Below are positions 52,277-60,001 of a stretch of DNA of 64,000 nt, piece by piece. The position numbers were made by a program, and so were the translations under genes. Location of the stretch: positions 183,326 to 247,325 of the forward strand of contig NZ_JBDZDV010000004.1 of NCBI RefSeq assembly GCF_040544485.1. The letters run 5' to 3'. The notes under the pieces were generated by a model. It searched no databases and had not been told where the DNA came from. It worked only from the letters and a program-made list of their open reading frames with translations. Every line of letters begins with the position of its first letter. Positions within the stretch are counted from its first letter, which is position 1. The stretch comes from Lacicoccus halitifaciens (GTDB taxonomy: Bacteria; Bacillota; Bacilli; Staphylococcales; Salinicoccaceae).

Positions 52277-52851
52277 TCAATGACACCCTTGGAAGAAGGG
52301 ACACCTGAAGCACTTTCCTGCAGTGCCGCTTTCAGGCTGCGTGCGAAAGCTTTGAATATCGCTTCGATTTCATGGTGCGTATTGCCGCCTTTAAGCAGAT
52401 CCACATGAAGCGTCATGCGGCTGTTCATGCTGACGGCATTGAAGAACTCCATCACGAGCTCTGTATCAAAACCGCCGACTGTTTCCCGTGAAAACTCTGC
52501 CTGGAAATTCATATGCGGGCGGCCGGATAAATCAAGGACGACGCGTGCCAGCGATTCATCCATCGGTATATACGTCGTGCCGTACCTCTGGTACGAAGCC
52601 TTATCGACATAGAGCTCCCGGATCAGCTGACCGATAATGATGCCCACATCTTCCACGGTATGGTGGTCGTCCACTTCGATGTCACCGTCCGCTTCGATAT
52701 GGAAATATAATTCGGAGTGAAAAGAGAGCAGGGTCAGCATATGATCAAAGAAACCGACTTTTGTTGAAATGCTGGATTCCTTGAAGGATCTCTCATCATC
52801 CAATATGACTTTCACTTTAGTTTCTTTTGTGATCCGTTCTTTTTCATACAT
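52273..52851 (-). CDS. hisB: Imidazoleglycerol-phosphate dehydratase
   Basis: 192-residue Mn-dependent dehydratase, monofunctional without the HisN-type phosphatase domain. GFFDHMLTLLSFHS, DDHHTVEDVGI, YIPMDESLARVVLDLSGRP and HHEIEAIFKAFARSLK contain the metal-binding His/Glu residues. It overlaps hisC by 8 bp. Confidence 0.97.
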   Translation of the reverse strand: MYEKERITKETKVKVILDDERSFKESSISTKVGFFDHMLTLLSFHSELYFHIEADGDIEVDDHHTVEDVGIIIGQLIRELYVDKASYQRYGTTYIPMDESLARVVLDLSGRPHMNFQAEFSRETVGGFDTELVMEFFNAVSMNSRMTLHVDLLKGGNTHHEIEAIFKAFARSLKAALQESASGVPSSKGVIE

Positions 52852-53830
52852 GTTGATGACTCCATTCTGTAATGAGTTTATTTAAACCGTCATAGTCCTC
52901 ATGCCTGATGATTGAATATCTGACGACATCCTTCAGTGATTCATCGTTATACATTCTGCACCTGTAGCCGTTCTCCATAAGATGGCGGCCGAGCGCCACT
53001 GCATTCTCCCCGTATGTGAAGACGAAGTTCGTATAGGATTCCACGACATTCACTTTATCACTGACTTTATTAAAAGCTGATTCGAGCATTTCCTTCGATT
53101 TCTTCTGATAATCGATGAAATCGGCAAGATGCGCTCTATCTTCAAAGATTTTGGATGCCATGTTCAACGACAGTGAATTGACGGGGTAGGGGTGGTTGAT
53201 GCGCGTCACTTTCCTGAAAGCTTCACCTTCCGCAATCACGATGCCGACCCGGAGGCCTGCGACACCGTACATCTTGCTTAAAGTCCGGATGATCAGGACG
53301 TGCTCACCCTGCGGCTTATCAAAATCCGGACCGAACTCGGCATATGCTTCATCGATGATGAGATAGCCGCCTGCGCGCTGCATCGCCGCCGACAGCTTTT
53401 CAAGCGCCTCATATGTAAAGAGCTGGCCTGTCGGGTTGTGCGGCATGGAAATCAGGAATAAGGAAGGTTTTTCCTCATCTATCCTCTCCACGACCGCATC
53501 GAAATCAAAACGGTAATCCGCATTGCACGGCACCGTGGTGAACTTTGCATCGATCTGTTCTGCGTATTCCTTATACATCACAAAATCAGGGGCGACGGTC
53601 ATGACGCCGTTCTCTCCGAGTGTCATGACCGCCTTCTGGATCCACTCATCCGAGCCGTTCGCGACTTCAATAGTGTCCGGACTTATATTGTAATGATCCG
53701 CATAGAGCTGTTTGAAGCGGTCTATTTCCGCACTTGGATACTCGTTGATTTTTGTGTTGGATATTACCTCCATCATCGCTTCTTCCGACAATGGTGAAAT
53801 TGGACTCGTATTCCTGTCCATGATGATCAT
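52844..53830 (-). CDS. hisC: Histidinol-phosphate aminotransferase
   Basis: 328-residue fold-type I PLP enzyme. Substrate and cofactor residues appear in SDEWIQKAVM, MPHNPTGQLF, IIDEAYAEFG and the Schiff-base Lys in TLSKMYGVAGLRVG. It is slightly shorter than the usual 350-360, as in other staphylococcal relatives. Start ATG at 53830 lies 7 bp after GGAG and 4 bp beyond the hisD stop. Confidence 0.94.
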   Translation of the reverse strand: MIIMDRNTSPISPLSEEAMMEVISNTKINEYPSAEIDRFKQLYADHYNISPDTIEVANGSDEWIQKAVMTLGENGVMTVAPDFVMYKEYAEQIDAKFTTVPCNADYRFDFDAVVERIDEEKPSLFLISMPHNPTGQLFTYEALEKLSAAMQRAGGYLIIDEAYAEFGPDFDKPQGEHVLIIRTLSKMYGVAGLRVGIVIAEGEAFRKVTRINHPYPVNSLSLNMASKIFEDRAHLADFIDYQKKSKEMLESAFNKVSDKVNVVESYTNFVFTYGENAVALGRHLMENGYRCRMYNDESLKDVVRYSIIRHEDYDGLNKLITEWSHQHV

Positions 53831-53834
53831 GAAA

Positions 53835-55070
53835 TCACTCCGTTCTAATTTTCAATGACTGATAATGTGCATCAAGCGCTTCCCGTTTCGCCACGGTCAT
53901 CGCAGGTTTTGCGATATCATCGAACGTTTCCTTCTCAAGCGAAATCACCGCATGGCTCGTCAGGAAATCGTTGACGTTCAGCCCGTGGCTGAAACGTCCG
54001 GTGCGGTCCGTCGGAAGGACGTGTGACGGACCTGCCGCATAATCCCCGATCGCTTCAGGTGAATAGGGGCCTTCAAAAACCGCGCCTGCATATTTAATGT
54101 TCCGGATGATCATGCCGGAATCCTTATGCTGCACGGAAACATGCTCCGGTGCGATGTAGTTGACGAGATCGATCAATGCCTCCCTTGAATCCACAACGGC
54201 AAAATGATTGTTTTCAACAGATGCCCTGATGATTTCCGCACGCGGCTGCGCATCCATCATTTCATTAAGCCTGCTTTCGATTCGGTCGATGATCCCGGCG
54301 TCTTCGCTCAAGAGGAACGTGCGCGCGTTCGCATCGTGTTCCGCCTGGGCGAAGATGTCGTAGACGATTGAATCGACATCCACCTCTTCATCGACATACA
54401 GGAGGATCTCGCTCGGTCCGGCAATCATGTCGATGCCGGTCTGCCCGAACAGCAGCCTTTTGGCAAGCGCGACATAGTAGTTGCCCGGCCCGACGATCTT
54501 ATCGACTTTCGGTATCGTCTCGGTGCCGTAGGCGAGGGCGGCGACGGCCTGCGCGCCGCCGACCGTGTAGACGTTCTCCACACCGCATAAATAAAGGGCC
54601 GCAAAAGTGATGTTGTTATCTTCAAACGTCGGTGTCACCACATGGATTTCATCCACCCCTGCTGCGAGTGCCGGCACGACCGTCATCAGGACGCTTGATG
54701 GGTAGAGCGCCCGGCCGCCGGGCACGTAGACGCCGACTTTCTCGATCGGATGGTAGACGTATTTGAATTCCCCGTCGTCCTGATCGGAATATTTAATCGT
54801 TGTCTGGTAGTCTTCAATCCGCTTTTTGATCGTTTCAAGCGCCTGCTTCTCTTCATCAGGGAGCGATTCGAAACTTTCCTTAAGTTTTTCGGCGGACACT
54901 TTGAAATCATCCAGAGCGATGCCATCAAACCGTTCGGTGTAGTCTTTCAGCGCCTGGTCTTTATTCTGCTTTACATTTTCTATGATTTTGATGACATCGG
55001 CCATGCCTTCAAAACTCTGATTCTGGACATATTTTTCTTCAAACACTTTCCTGAATTCCAAAGCATCCAT
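53835..55070 (-). CDS. hisD: Histidinol dehydrogenase
   Basis: 411-residue zinc enzyme for the last two oxidations to histidine. VYVPGGRALYPSSVLM, AGPSEILLYVDE, FAQAEHDANA (metal and substrate residues) and EGPYSPEAIGDYAAGPSHVLPT are all present. The start overlaps the hisG stop by one base. Confidence 0.97.
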   Translation of the reverse strand: MDALEFRKVFEEKYVQNQSFEGMADVIKIIENVKQNKDQALKDYTERFDGIALDDFKVSAEKLKESFESLPDEEKQALETIKKRIEDYQTTIKYSDQDDGEFKYVYHPIEKVGVYVPGGRALYPSSVLMTVVPALAAGVDEIHVVTPTFEDNNITFAALYLCGVENVYTVGGAQAVAALAYGTETIPKVDKIVGPGNYYVALAKRLLFGQTGIDMIAGPSEILLYVDEEVDVDSIVYDIFAQAEHDANARTFLLSEDAGIIDRIESRLNEMMDAQPRAEIIRASVENNHFAVVDSREALIDLVNYIAPEHVSVQHKDSGMIIRNIKYAGAVFEGPYSPEAIGDYAAGPSHVLPTDRTGRFSHGLNVNDFLTSHAVISLEKETFDDIAKPAMTVAKREALDAHYQSLKIRTE

Positions 55071-55672
55071 CAGAACACCCCGATTTCCGTTAAAAATTTA
55101 TAGATTTCATCCTCTTTCGTATAGAAGGTCCTTTTATTGGCGATCAGGCGTGCATGGATCTCAAGGATCTTCTCATATTCGATCAGGCCGTTATCCTTCA
55201 ACGTGTTGCCTGTCTGGACGATGTCGACGATGCCGTCGGTCAGCCCGAGCAGCGGTGCAAGCTCGACGGAACCGTTGAGGTGCACGAGTGAGACATCCAT
55301 CTTCTTTTCCCTGAAATATTTCGAGGCGACATTCGTATACTTCGTGGCGATCGTCCTGAACTCACCCTGATCGGGCAGGCCGGCCACGGAGAAATGGCAG
55401 TCTCCGAAAGGGAGCTGGGAGACGTTCAGTATATTGAAGGTGTCCTCTTCTATAATATCAGAACCCACGATGCCGATATCCGCAACGCCGCTTTCAACGT
55501 AGGTCGGCACGTCCGGACCTTTTGCGAAGATGAACTTCACATTATCGACGATCGTGTAGAGTGAGCGGGTATCTTCCGACAATGGCTCGATGTACTGGTG
55601 TAAATCATTATCTTTCAGATACGCCGTAAAATCTTTATATAATCTGCCTTTGGTCAACGCTACAGTAATCAT
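55070..55672 (-). CDS. hisG: ATP phosphoribosyltransferase, short form
   Basis: 200-residue catalytic subunit of the first committed step. The short form lacks the C-terminal regulatory ACT-like domain and needs HisZ. VALTKGRLYKDF, VESGVADIGIVGSDII and LTDGIVDIVQTGNTLK are typical. It overlaps hisZ by 4 bp. Confidence 0.96.
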   Translation of the reverse strand: MITVALTKGRLYKDFTAYLKDNDLHQYIEPLSEDTRSLYTIVDNVKFIFAKGPDVPTYVESGVADIGIVGSDIIEEDTFNILNVSQLPFGDCHFSVAGLPDQGEFRTIATKYTNVASKYFREKKMDVSLVHLNGSVELAPLLGLTDGIVDIVQTGNTLKDNGLIEYEKILEIHARLIANKRTFYTKEDEIYKFLTEIGVF

Positions 55673-56472
55673 AACAAACCTCCATTCGAAAGATTCACAG
55701 CGATGCCGAATGCGCTGCTGTTGTATTCGCCACCGCTGATCAACGGATAATCATGGTTCAAAAACACCTGGAAATAAAAGCCGTTGTAGTAGGACTGCGG
55801 TGAGCGGAACGAGAGATCGAGGATGAACTTCATATTGTACTCCGCGAGATGGCTTCTCAAATGATTGATGAAGTCAAGTTCCTCACTGTTTTGGAATTCA
55901 TCATTGATGATGTCGATCTGATCACTCACTTTTGCCGTCATCAGCACCGTGAGCGGGTGGTCTTCACCGAGCATTTTTCTGATCTCGGATATGTTCTTCT
56001 CATAGATCAAATCTTTAATGGAGATGTCCAGGTCGTATTTCTCAACATAAAGGTCAAGGAGCTTATCATTGTTCACGACGACCGCCCTGAAATTGTCGGG
56101 CGTTTTATTTTTGAAGAACGAGAGATGCATATCGATGCTCTTTAAAACCTCCGCCTCCTCGGGACCGTACAGCTCAACCCCGGCCTGATAAAACGTTTCG
56201 TAGCCTCTCACGACCGGGCCGAAATATCCAAACATGCGGTGACTGAGATGGAAATTTTCATTGTAGTTCAAAAGGGAACGCGTCCAGTCGCTGCGGATCG
56301 ACATCAGCTGTTCATTTCTTTCAAAAATGATCGTCGACGGGTGATGTTCTTTATCTTCAATATAAAAAGGTTCCACCATATTCATATCCACAAGGTGGTA
56401 ACCTTCACGGTCAAGCAGCTCTGTATAATCCTGTGCGAGCTTCAAGCGGTTGATGATCAATGTGTTCTCCAT
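55669..56472 (-). CDS. hisZ: ATP phosphoribosyltransferase regulatory subunit
   Basis: 267 residues from the ATG at 56472, 7 bp after AAAGGAG. A histidyl-tRNA-synthetase-like protein without tRNA-charging ability; it forms a hetero-octamer with short HisG and mediates histidine feedback. SIRSDWTRSLLNYN and GGEYNSSAFGIAVNL correspond to synthetase motifs in degenerate form. The short length matches staphylococcal HisZ. First gene of the operon. Confidence 0.9.
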   Translation of the reverse strand: MENTLIINRLKLAQDYTELLDREGYHLVDMNMVEPFYIEDKEHHPSTIIFERNEQLMSIRSDWTRSLLNYNENFHLSHRMFGYFGPVVRGYETFYQAGVELYGPEEAEVLKSIDMHLSFFKNKTPDNFRAVVVNNDKLLDLYVEKYDLDISIKDLIYEKNISEIRKMLGEDHPLTVLMTAKVSDQIDIINDEFQNSEELDFINHLRSHLAEYNMKFILDLSFRSPQSYYNGFYFQVFLNHDYPLISGGEYNSSAFGIAVNLSNGGLL

Positions 56473-56490
56473 ATCCAATCTCCTTTAACA

Positions 56491-56506
56491 CTTTAGCGTA
56501 GTGAAG
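56491..56506 (-). promoter_or_regulatory. Putative HisR/YerC operator, his side
   Basis: CTTTAGCGTAGTGAAG, a CTTTA-N6-TRAAG dyad next to the hisZ ribosome site. It matches the reversed copy upstream of yerC at 56578-56593 in 13 of 16 positions. Confidence 0.55.
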
Positions 56507-56577
56507 AATAACTAATAAATCTGATAGTAACAAAGATAACCCGAAGATGCAAGGATTCGGCGAAAAATAGTTTAACG

Positions 56578-56593
56578 CTTTAATTCGCTAAAG
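56578..56593 (+). promoter_or_regulatory. Putative HisR/YerC operator, yerC side
   Basis: CTTTAATTCGCTAAAG; its reverse complement is CTTTAGCGAATTAAAG. It lies 36 bp upstream of the yerC start codon, suggesting autoregulation alongside control of the his operon. Confidence 0.55.
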
Positions 56594-56629
56594 TAATTTG
56601 ATAAAATGATGCTAATGGAGGGAACCTTT

Positions 56630-56917
56630 ATGCAAATAGATAATATCAGAGGTCAGGAACTCGACGACCTGTTCGAAGGTATTTTAAAGCTCGAAAACCT
56701 CGATGACTGCTACCATTTCTTTGACGACCTGTGTACAACGAATGAACTGATCGCCCTCAAGCAGAGATTCCAGGTCGCCAAAATGATCAAAGAAGGCCAG
56801 ACATACCAGAAAGTCCAGGACAAGACCGGTGCATCCAGTGCGACCGTATCCCGCGTGAAACGCTGCCTCGATTACGGCAGCGACGGCTACCACAGGGTCA
56901 TCGACCGGTTCGACTGA
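56630..56917 (+). CDS. YerC/TrpR-like regulator (HisR)
   Basis: 95 residues from the ATG at 56630, after GGAGGGA; a longer reading frame to 56606 lacks a ribosome site. All-helical TrpR fold with helix-turn-helix TNELIALKQRFQVAKMIKEG and TYQKVQDKTGASSATVSRVKR, the YerC/YecD signature. Members in Gram-positive bacteria have been proposed as histidine repressors. Its divergent position next to hisZ, with two matching dyads between them, supports that role. Confidence 0.88.
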   Translation: MQIDNIRGQELDDLFEGILKLENLDDCYHFFDDLCTTNELIALKQRFQVAKMIKEGQTYQKVQDKTGASSATVSRVKRCLDYGSDGYHRVIDRFD

Positions 56918-56990
56918 TTTTCATGGACGTGTTTAACTGATCGGCGCAGAAGGTAAAGTGGAATAAGTATCCTATGGAGGTGACCGATTC

Positions 56991-57260
56991 ATGAGTGGCG
57001 TAAAAGAACAGGCCCAAAAATTGGACGGCTGGGAGCTCGACGGTGAAAAGCTGAAGAAAACCTACAAGTTTGACAAATACCTAGACGGAATCGAATTCGT
57101 AAGTAAACTCGGCGTCTATGCCGAGAGTGTTCAGCACCATCCCGGCATTTCGATTGACCATACGAACGTGACGATCACCTGGACGACGTTCTCAAAGAAG
57201 GAACTGACCGAAAAGGATGTCGCCGGGGCCAAGGCAACGGATAATGTATTGAAAGCTTAA
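56991..57260 (+). CDS. 4a-hydroxytetrahydrobiopterin (pterin carbinolamine) dehydratase
   Basis: 89-residue PCD/DCoH-family protein, ATG after GGAGGTGA. The active-site block VQHHPGISI and the C-terminal KELTEKDVAGAKATDNV are clear. In animals it recycles pterin for aromatic amino acid hydroxylases. No hydroxylase is nearby, so its bacterial role here (a moonlighting or pterin-salvage function) is unknown. Confidence 0.9.
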   Translation: MSGVKEQAQKLDGWELDGEKLKKTYKFDKYLDGIEFVSKLGVYAESVQHHPGISIDHTNVTITWTTFSKKELTEKDVAGAKATDNVLKA

Positions 57261-57268
57261 AAAGAAGA

Positions 57269-57305
57269 GGAGCAGGATCCAATACGGATTCTGCTCCTTT
57301 TTTGT
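57269..57305. terminator. Terminator, probably bidirectional
   Basis: GGAGCAGGATCC (57269-57280), loop AATAC, GGATTCTGCTCC (57286-57297; one T·G pair), then a T run. The minus strand also has a T-rich flank. A second dyad TTTTCCGGG/CCCGGAAAA lies at 57323-57352 without T run. Confidence 0.85.
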
Positions 57306-57371
57306 TGGCGATCATCTGTGAGTTTTCCGGGGGCTTGCCCGTTCCCGGAAAATGAACAGCCCAGCCGCCCT

Positions 57372-58544
57372 TTATTCAACTTCTTTTGCATAAATCTCAC
57401 GGTCGAATGAGGTCAGTCTTTCAATCCCCGTCTCGGTCACCAAAATCGACTCGGTGATCGACACGCCGAAGTCTTCATACCACATGCCGGGCATGAAATG
57501 GAACACCATATTCGGCTCGAGTATCGAGTTATCGTTCTTACGGAAACTGATCGTGTGCTCGCCCCAGTCGGGTGGGTAGCTCAGGCCGATCGAGTAGCCG
57601 ACCCTGGATTCTTTTTCATAACCGTATTTGGCAATGACGTTCGTCCAGACGCTGCTGACCTCGGCAGCTGTATGACCGGGTTTAATGAAAGCGAGCGTTT
57701 CCTCGATGCCTTCGAGTACTACTTTCCCGACATCCAGCACCCGGTCTTCGGCTTTTCCAAGCGATACGGTCCGCGCCATCGGGACGTTATAACGCCGGTA
57801 CGCCCCGGCGATTTCAATCGTCACCAGATCTCCTTTCTTATAGCGTTGATCCGTCCATGTCAGATGCGGGCTGCCGGTCTGTTCGCCTGTCGGCAGCATC
57901 GGCACGATGGATGGATAGTCCCCGCCGAATGTATCGCTGCCGTATATCTGGGCGTTATAAATGGCGGCAGCCACATCATTCTCCCGGACACCGACATCAA
58001 TCCTGTCGTATGCCGCCTGCATCGCCTGTTCCACGATATAGGCAGCCTTCCGCATATAACTGATCTCCTTGTCGCTTTTGATCAGCCGCACCCAGCCGAC
58101 GAGCCTGCCCGTGTCTTTCAGTTCCGCTTCGGGCAAGCCGATCAGCATGCGTTCATGACACTTGCCGGTATAATAAAAAGCATCGAGCTCCACGCCGATT
58201 TTACGGTCACCCTTACCTCTTTCGAGCAATACTTCCGCGATGTAATCAAATGGGTGTTTGATGGAGGACTGTACATAGTCGTCCGGATAGTGCAGAATGT
58301 TTTCCGGTTTCATCCACGTCGTCAGCTCCGCACCTTTGGCATCCATTCCTCGGCCGATCCACAGCGGTTCCTTTTCATCGATGAAGACGATGACCGCCTG
58401 ATGCACGTAGAAGCTCCATGCGTTATAACCGGTGATATAGCACATATTCGAAGGATTCGAGAGCACCAGGACTTCCACCCCGTGCTGCAGCATACCCTGC
58501 TTCGTCCTGTTGAGCCTTGTTTTATATTCTTTCTTGGAGAACAT
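57372..58544 (-). CDS. M24 creatinase-fold protein, probable ectoine hydrolase (DoeA-like)
   Basis: 390 residues, ATG after GAGGGGGC. The N-terminal half reads SNMCYITGYNAWSFYVHQAV and RGMDAKGAEL, then YPDDYVQSSIKHPFDYI, closely matching what I recall of ectoine hydrolases DoeA/EutD. The usual M24 metal ligands are missing: the first Asp site reads TIEIAGAYRRYNVPMARTV and the His site reads GYSIGLSYPPDWGEHT, so it should be a metal-free, creatinase-like amidohydrolase. A true Xaa-Pro peptidase is unlikely. No deacetylase doeB is in the window. Confidence 0.72.
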   Translation of the reverse strand: MFSKKEYKTRLNRTKQGMLQHGVEVLVLSNPSNMCYITGYNAWSFYVHQAVIVFIDEKEPLWIGRGMDAKGAELTTWMKPENILHYPDDYVQSSIKHPFDYIAEVLLERGKGDRKIGVELDAFYYTGKCHERMLIGLPEAELKDTGRLVGWVRLIKSDKEISYMRKAAYIVEQAMQAAYDRIDVGVRENDVAAAIYNAQIYGSDTFGGDYPSIVPMLPTGEQTGSPHLTWTDQRYKKGDLVTIEIAGAYRRYNVPMARTVSLGKAEDRVLDVGKVVLEGIEETLAFIKPGHTAAEVSSVWTNVIAKYGYEKESRVGYSIGLSYPPDWGEHTISFRKNDNSILEPNMVFHFMPGMWYEDFGVSITESILVTETGIERLTSFDREIYAKEVE

Positions 58545-59751
58545 CGCCTGCCCCCTCTTTCTCTGATTGGTTTTCCAGAATACTCAGCGCATTCTCCATA
58601 TCCGCAATCAAGTCTCTATGATCTTCGATTCCCGCCGAATACCTTACAAGACTCGAAGGTATGCCGAGCGCTTTCAGTTCCGCTTCCGTCGATTCCACAT
58701 GGCTTGTCGTGTTGGCAGGGCCGACGGTCGTCTCGACCGCACCGAGGTTTGCCGCACGGTTGGCAAACTTGAGCCTCGGCAACACCTGCCTGACAGCCGA
58801 CTGCCCGCCTTTCAGTGAAAAGCTGAAGATCGCCCCGTACCCGCGCATCTGTTCCGCCGCAATATGATAGTAGGGATGGGTCTCGAGTCCCGGGTAGAAT
58901 AAATCCTCCACCGCAGGATGTTCCGACAAATATTCAACGAGCTTCCCGGCATTCTCTGTCTGCTTACGTACTCTCAGATCAAGTGTCTTCATCCCGCGGA
59001 GCAGCAGGTAGGCTGCATGCGGGTCGAGTGTTGCGCCGTTGATTTCCCGGTAATGGAAAACTTCACCGACGAGATCGGCGCTCCCGCACAGCACACCGCC
59101 GAGCGCATCCGCATGGCCGCCCAAAAACTTGGTTGCACTGTGGATGACGAGGTCCGCCCCGAGCTCAAGCGGATTCTGCAGTATAGGTGTTGCGAAAGTG
59201 TTGTCCACGACCACCAGTGCACCCGCTTCATGTGCCGCTTCGGCAATCCTTTTAATATCGATGATTTTCACGGTCGGGTTCGTCGGGGATTCCAGATGCA
59301 CAAGTCTGCATCCCTTCCCGATCTCTGCTTCCAGCGCTTCATGATCATCCGTATCGCACAATGTCGCTTCAATATTCATATGCGGCAGGAAATCACTGAA
59401 CAGCCTGTTCGTCCCGCCGTATGAATCTTTGATGCTCACCACACGGTCGCCCGGTTTTAAGAATGTATAGAACGTGCCGCTGATCGCGGCCATGCCCGTC
59501 GCAAAACTCGTCGCCGCTTCCGCACCTTCCAGAGCCGCAACCTTTTCCTCAAATGCGGCGACCGTCGGATTCGTGTTCCTCGAATAAATATGGCCTTCCG
59601 CTTCCCCGGTTGATACTTTGTACCAATGTTCAAGATCTTCATAATCATAGGCGACACTGTTGACCACCGGCACCTGTGAAGCACCGTGTGCCCTGTAATT
59701 TTTCTCCCCTGCCCAGACTGTCTCGGTTGCACGGTTCACCCGCTGTTTCAT
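58522..59751 (-). CDS. Cys/Met metabolism PLP enzyme (cystathionine gamma-lyase/synthase family)
   Basis: 409 residues, ATG after AAAGGGGGAA. Transsulfuration-family features: Tyr in GHIYSRNTNPTV, ATSFATGMAAISG, DNTFATPILQNPLELGADLVIHSATKFLGGH (Schiff-base Lys) and SLVRYSAGIEDHRDLI. It could be cystathionine gamma-lyase, gamma-synthase or methionine gamma-lyase. Its 3' end overlaps the ectoine-hydrolase-like gene by 23 bp, so the two are coupled, an unexpected pairing. No SAM riboswitch or T-box was recognised upstream. Confidence 0.88.
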   Translation of the reverse strand: MKQRVNRATETVWAGEKNYRAHGASQVPVVNSVAYDYEDLEHWYKVSTGEAEGHIYSRNTNPTVAAFEEKVAALEGAEAATSFATGMAAISGTFYTFLKPGDRVVSIKDSYGGTNRLFSDFLPHMNIEATLCDTDDHEALEAEIGKGCRLVHLESPTNPTVKIIDIKRIAEAAHEAGALVVVDNTFATPILQNPLELGADLVIHSATKFLGGHADALGGVLCGSADLVGEVFHYREINGATLDPHAAYLLLRGMKTLDLRVRKQTENAGKLVEYLSEHPAVEDLFYPGLETHPYYHIAAEQMRGYGAIFSFSLKGGQSAVRQVLPRLKFANRAANLGAVETTVGPANTTSHVESTEAELKALGIPSSLVRYSAGIEDHRDLIADMENALSILENQSEKEGAGDVLQERI

Positions 59752-59769
59752 AAAACAATTCCCCCTTTT

Positions 59770-59783
59770 TATAAACGCTTACA
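59770..59783 (-). promoter_or_regulatory. Possible cre site upstream of the transsulfuration gene
   Basis: TGTAAGCGTTTATA on the minus strand matches the CcpA cre consensus except for one position near the end (T for C). It lies about 20 bp before the start codon, next to the ribosome site, where binding would act as a roadblock. Confidence 0.4.
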
Positions 59784-60001
59784 TAATAATTCTACCTAGT
59801 CCTCCGTATGTTTTGAAAGGCCGCTTTCCCCCTTTCCCTCACTATACCATCTATGGAATAATTATAAAATAAAAGAATTATTACACCCATGAATTGTTTT
59901 GATTCCATTCTGCCGGGAGGTCTTTATTTTTCTTAAGATATGATTTATATAAAGCCGAAATCTAGTATAATGATAAGTAATATTAAATAGGGGTGTCTGT
60001 T

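Noticed and set aside
57323..57352. Dyad TTTTCCGGG/CCCGGAAAA as a terminator for the M24 gene
   Set aside because: There is no T run on either strand, and a better terminator lies beside it at 57269-57305.
57498..58772. A 424-codon plus-strand reading frame antisense to the M24 gene
   Set aside because: It is a shadow of two well-supported genes on the minus strand. Its sequence is His/Arg/Phe-rich and low in recognisable domains.
59752..60001. SAM riboswitch or T-box upstream of the transsulfuration-family gene
   Set aside because: No S-box core or T-box sequence could be recognised. The region has only a possible cre site and a promoter-like -10 for fbp.
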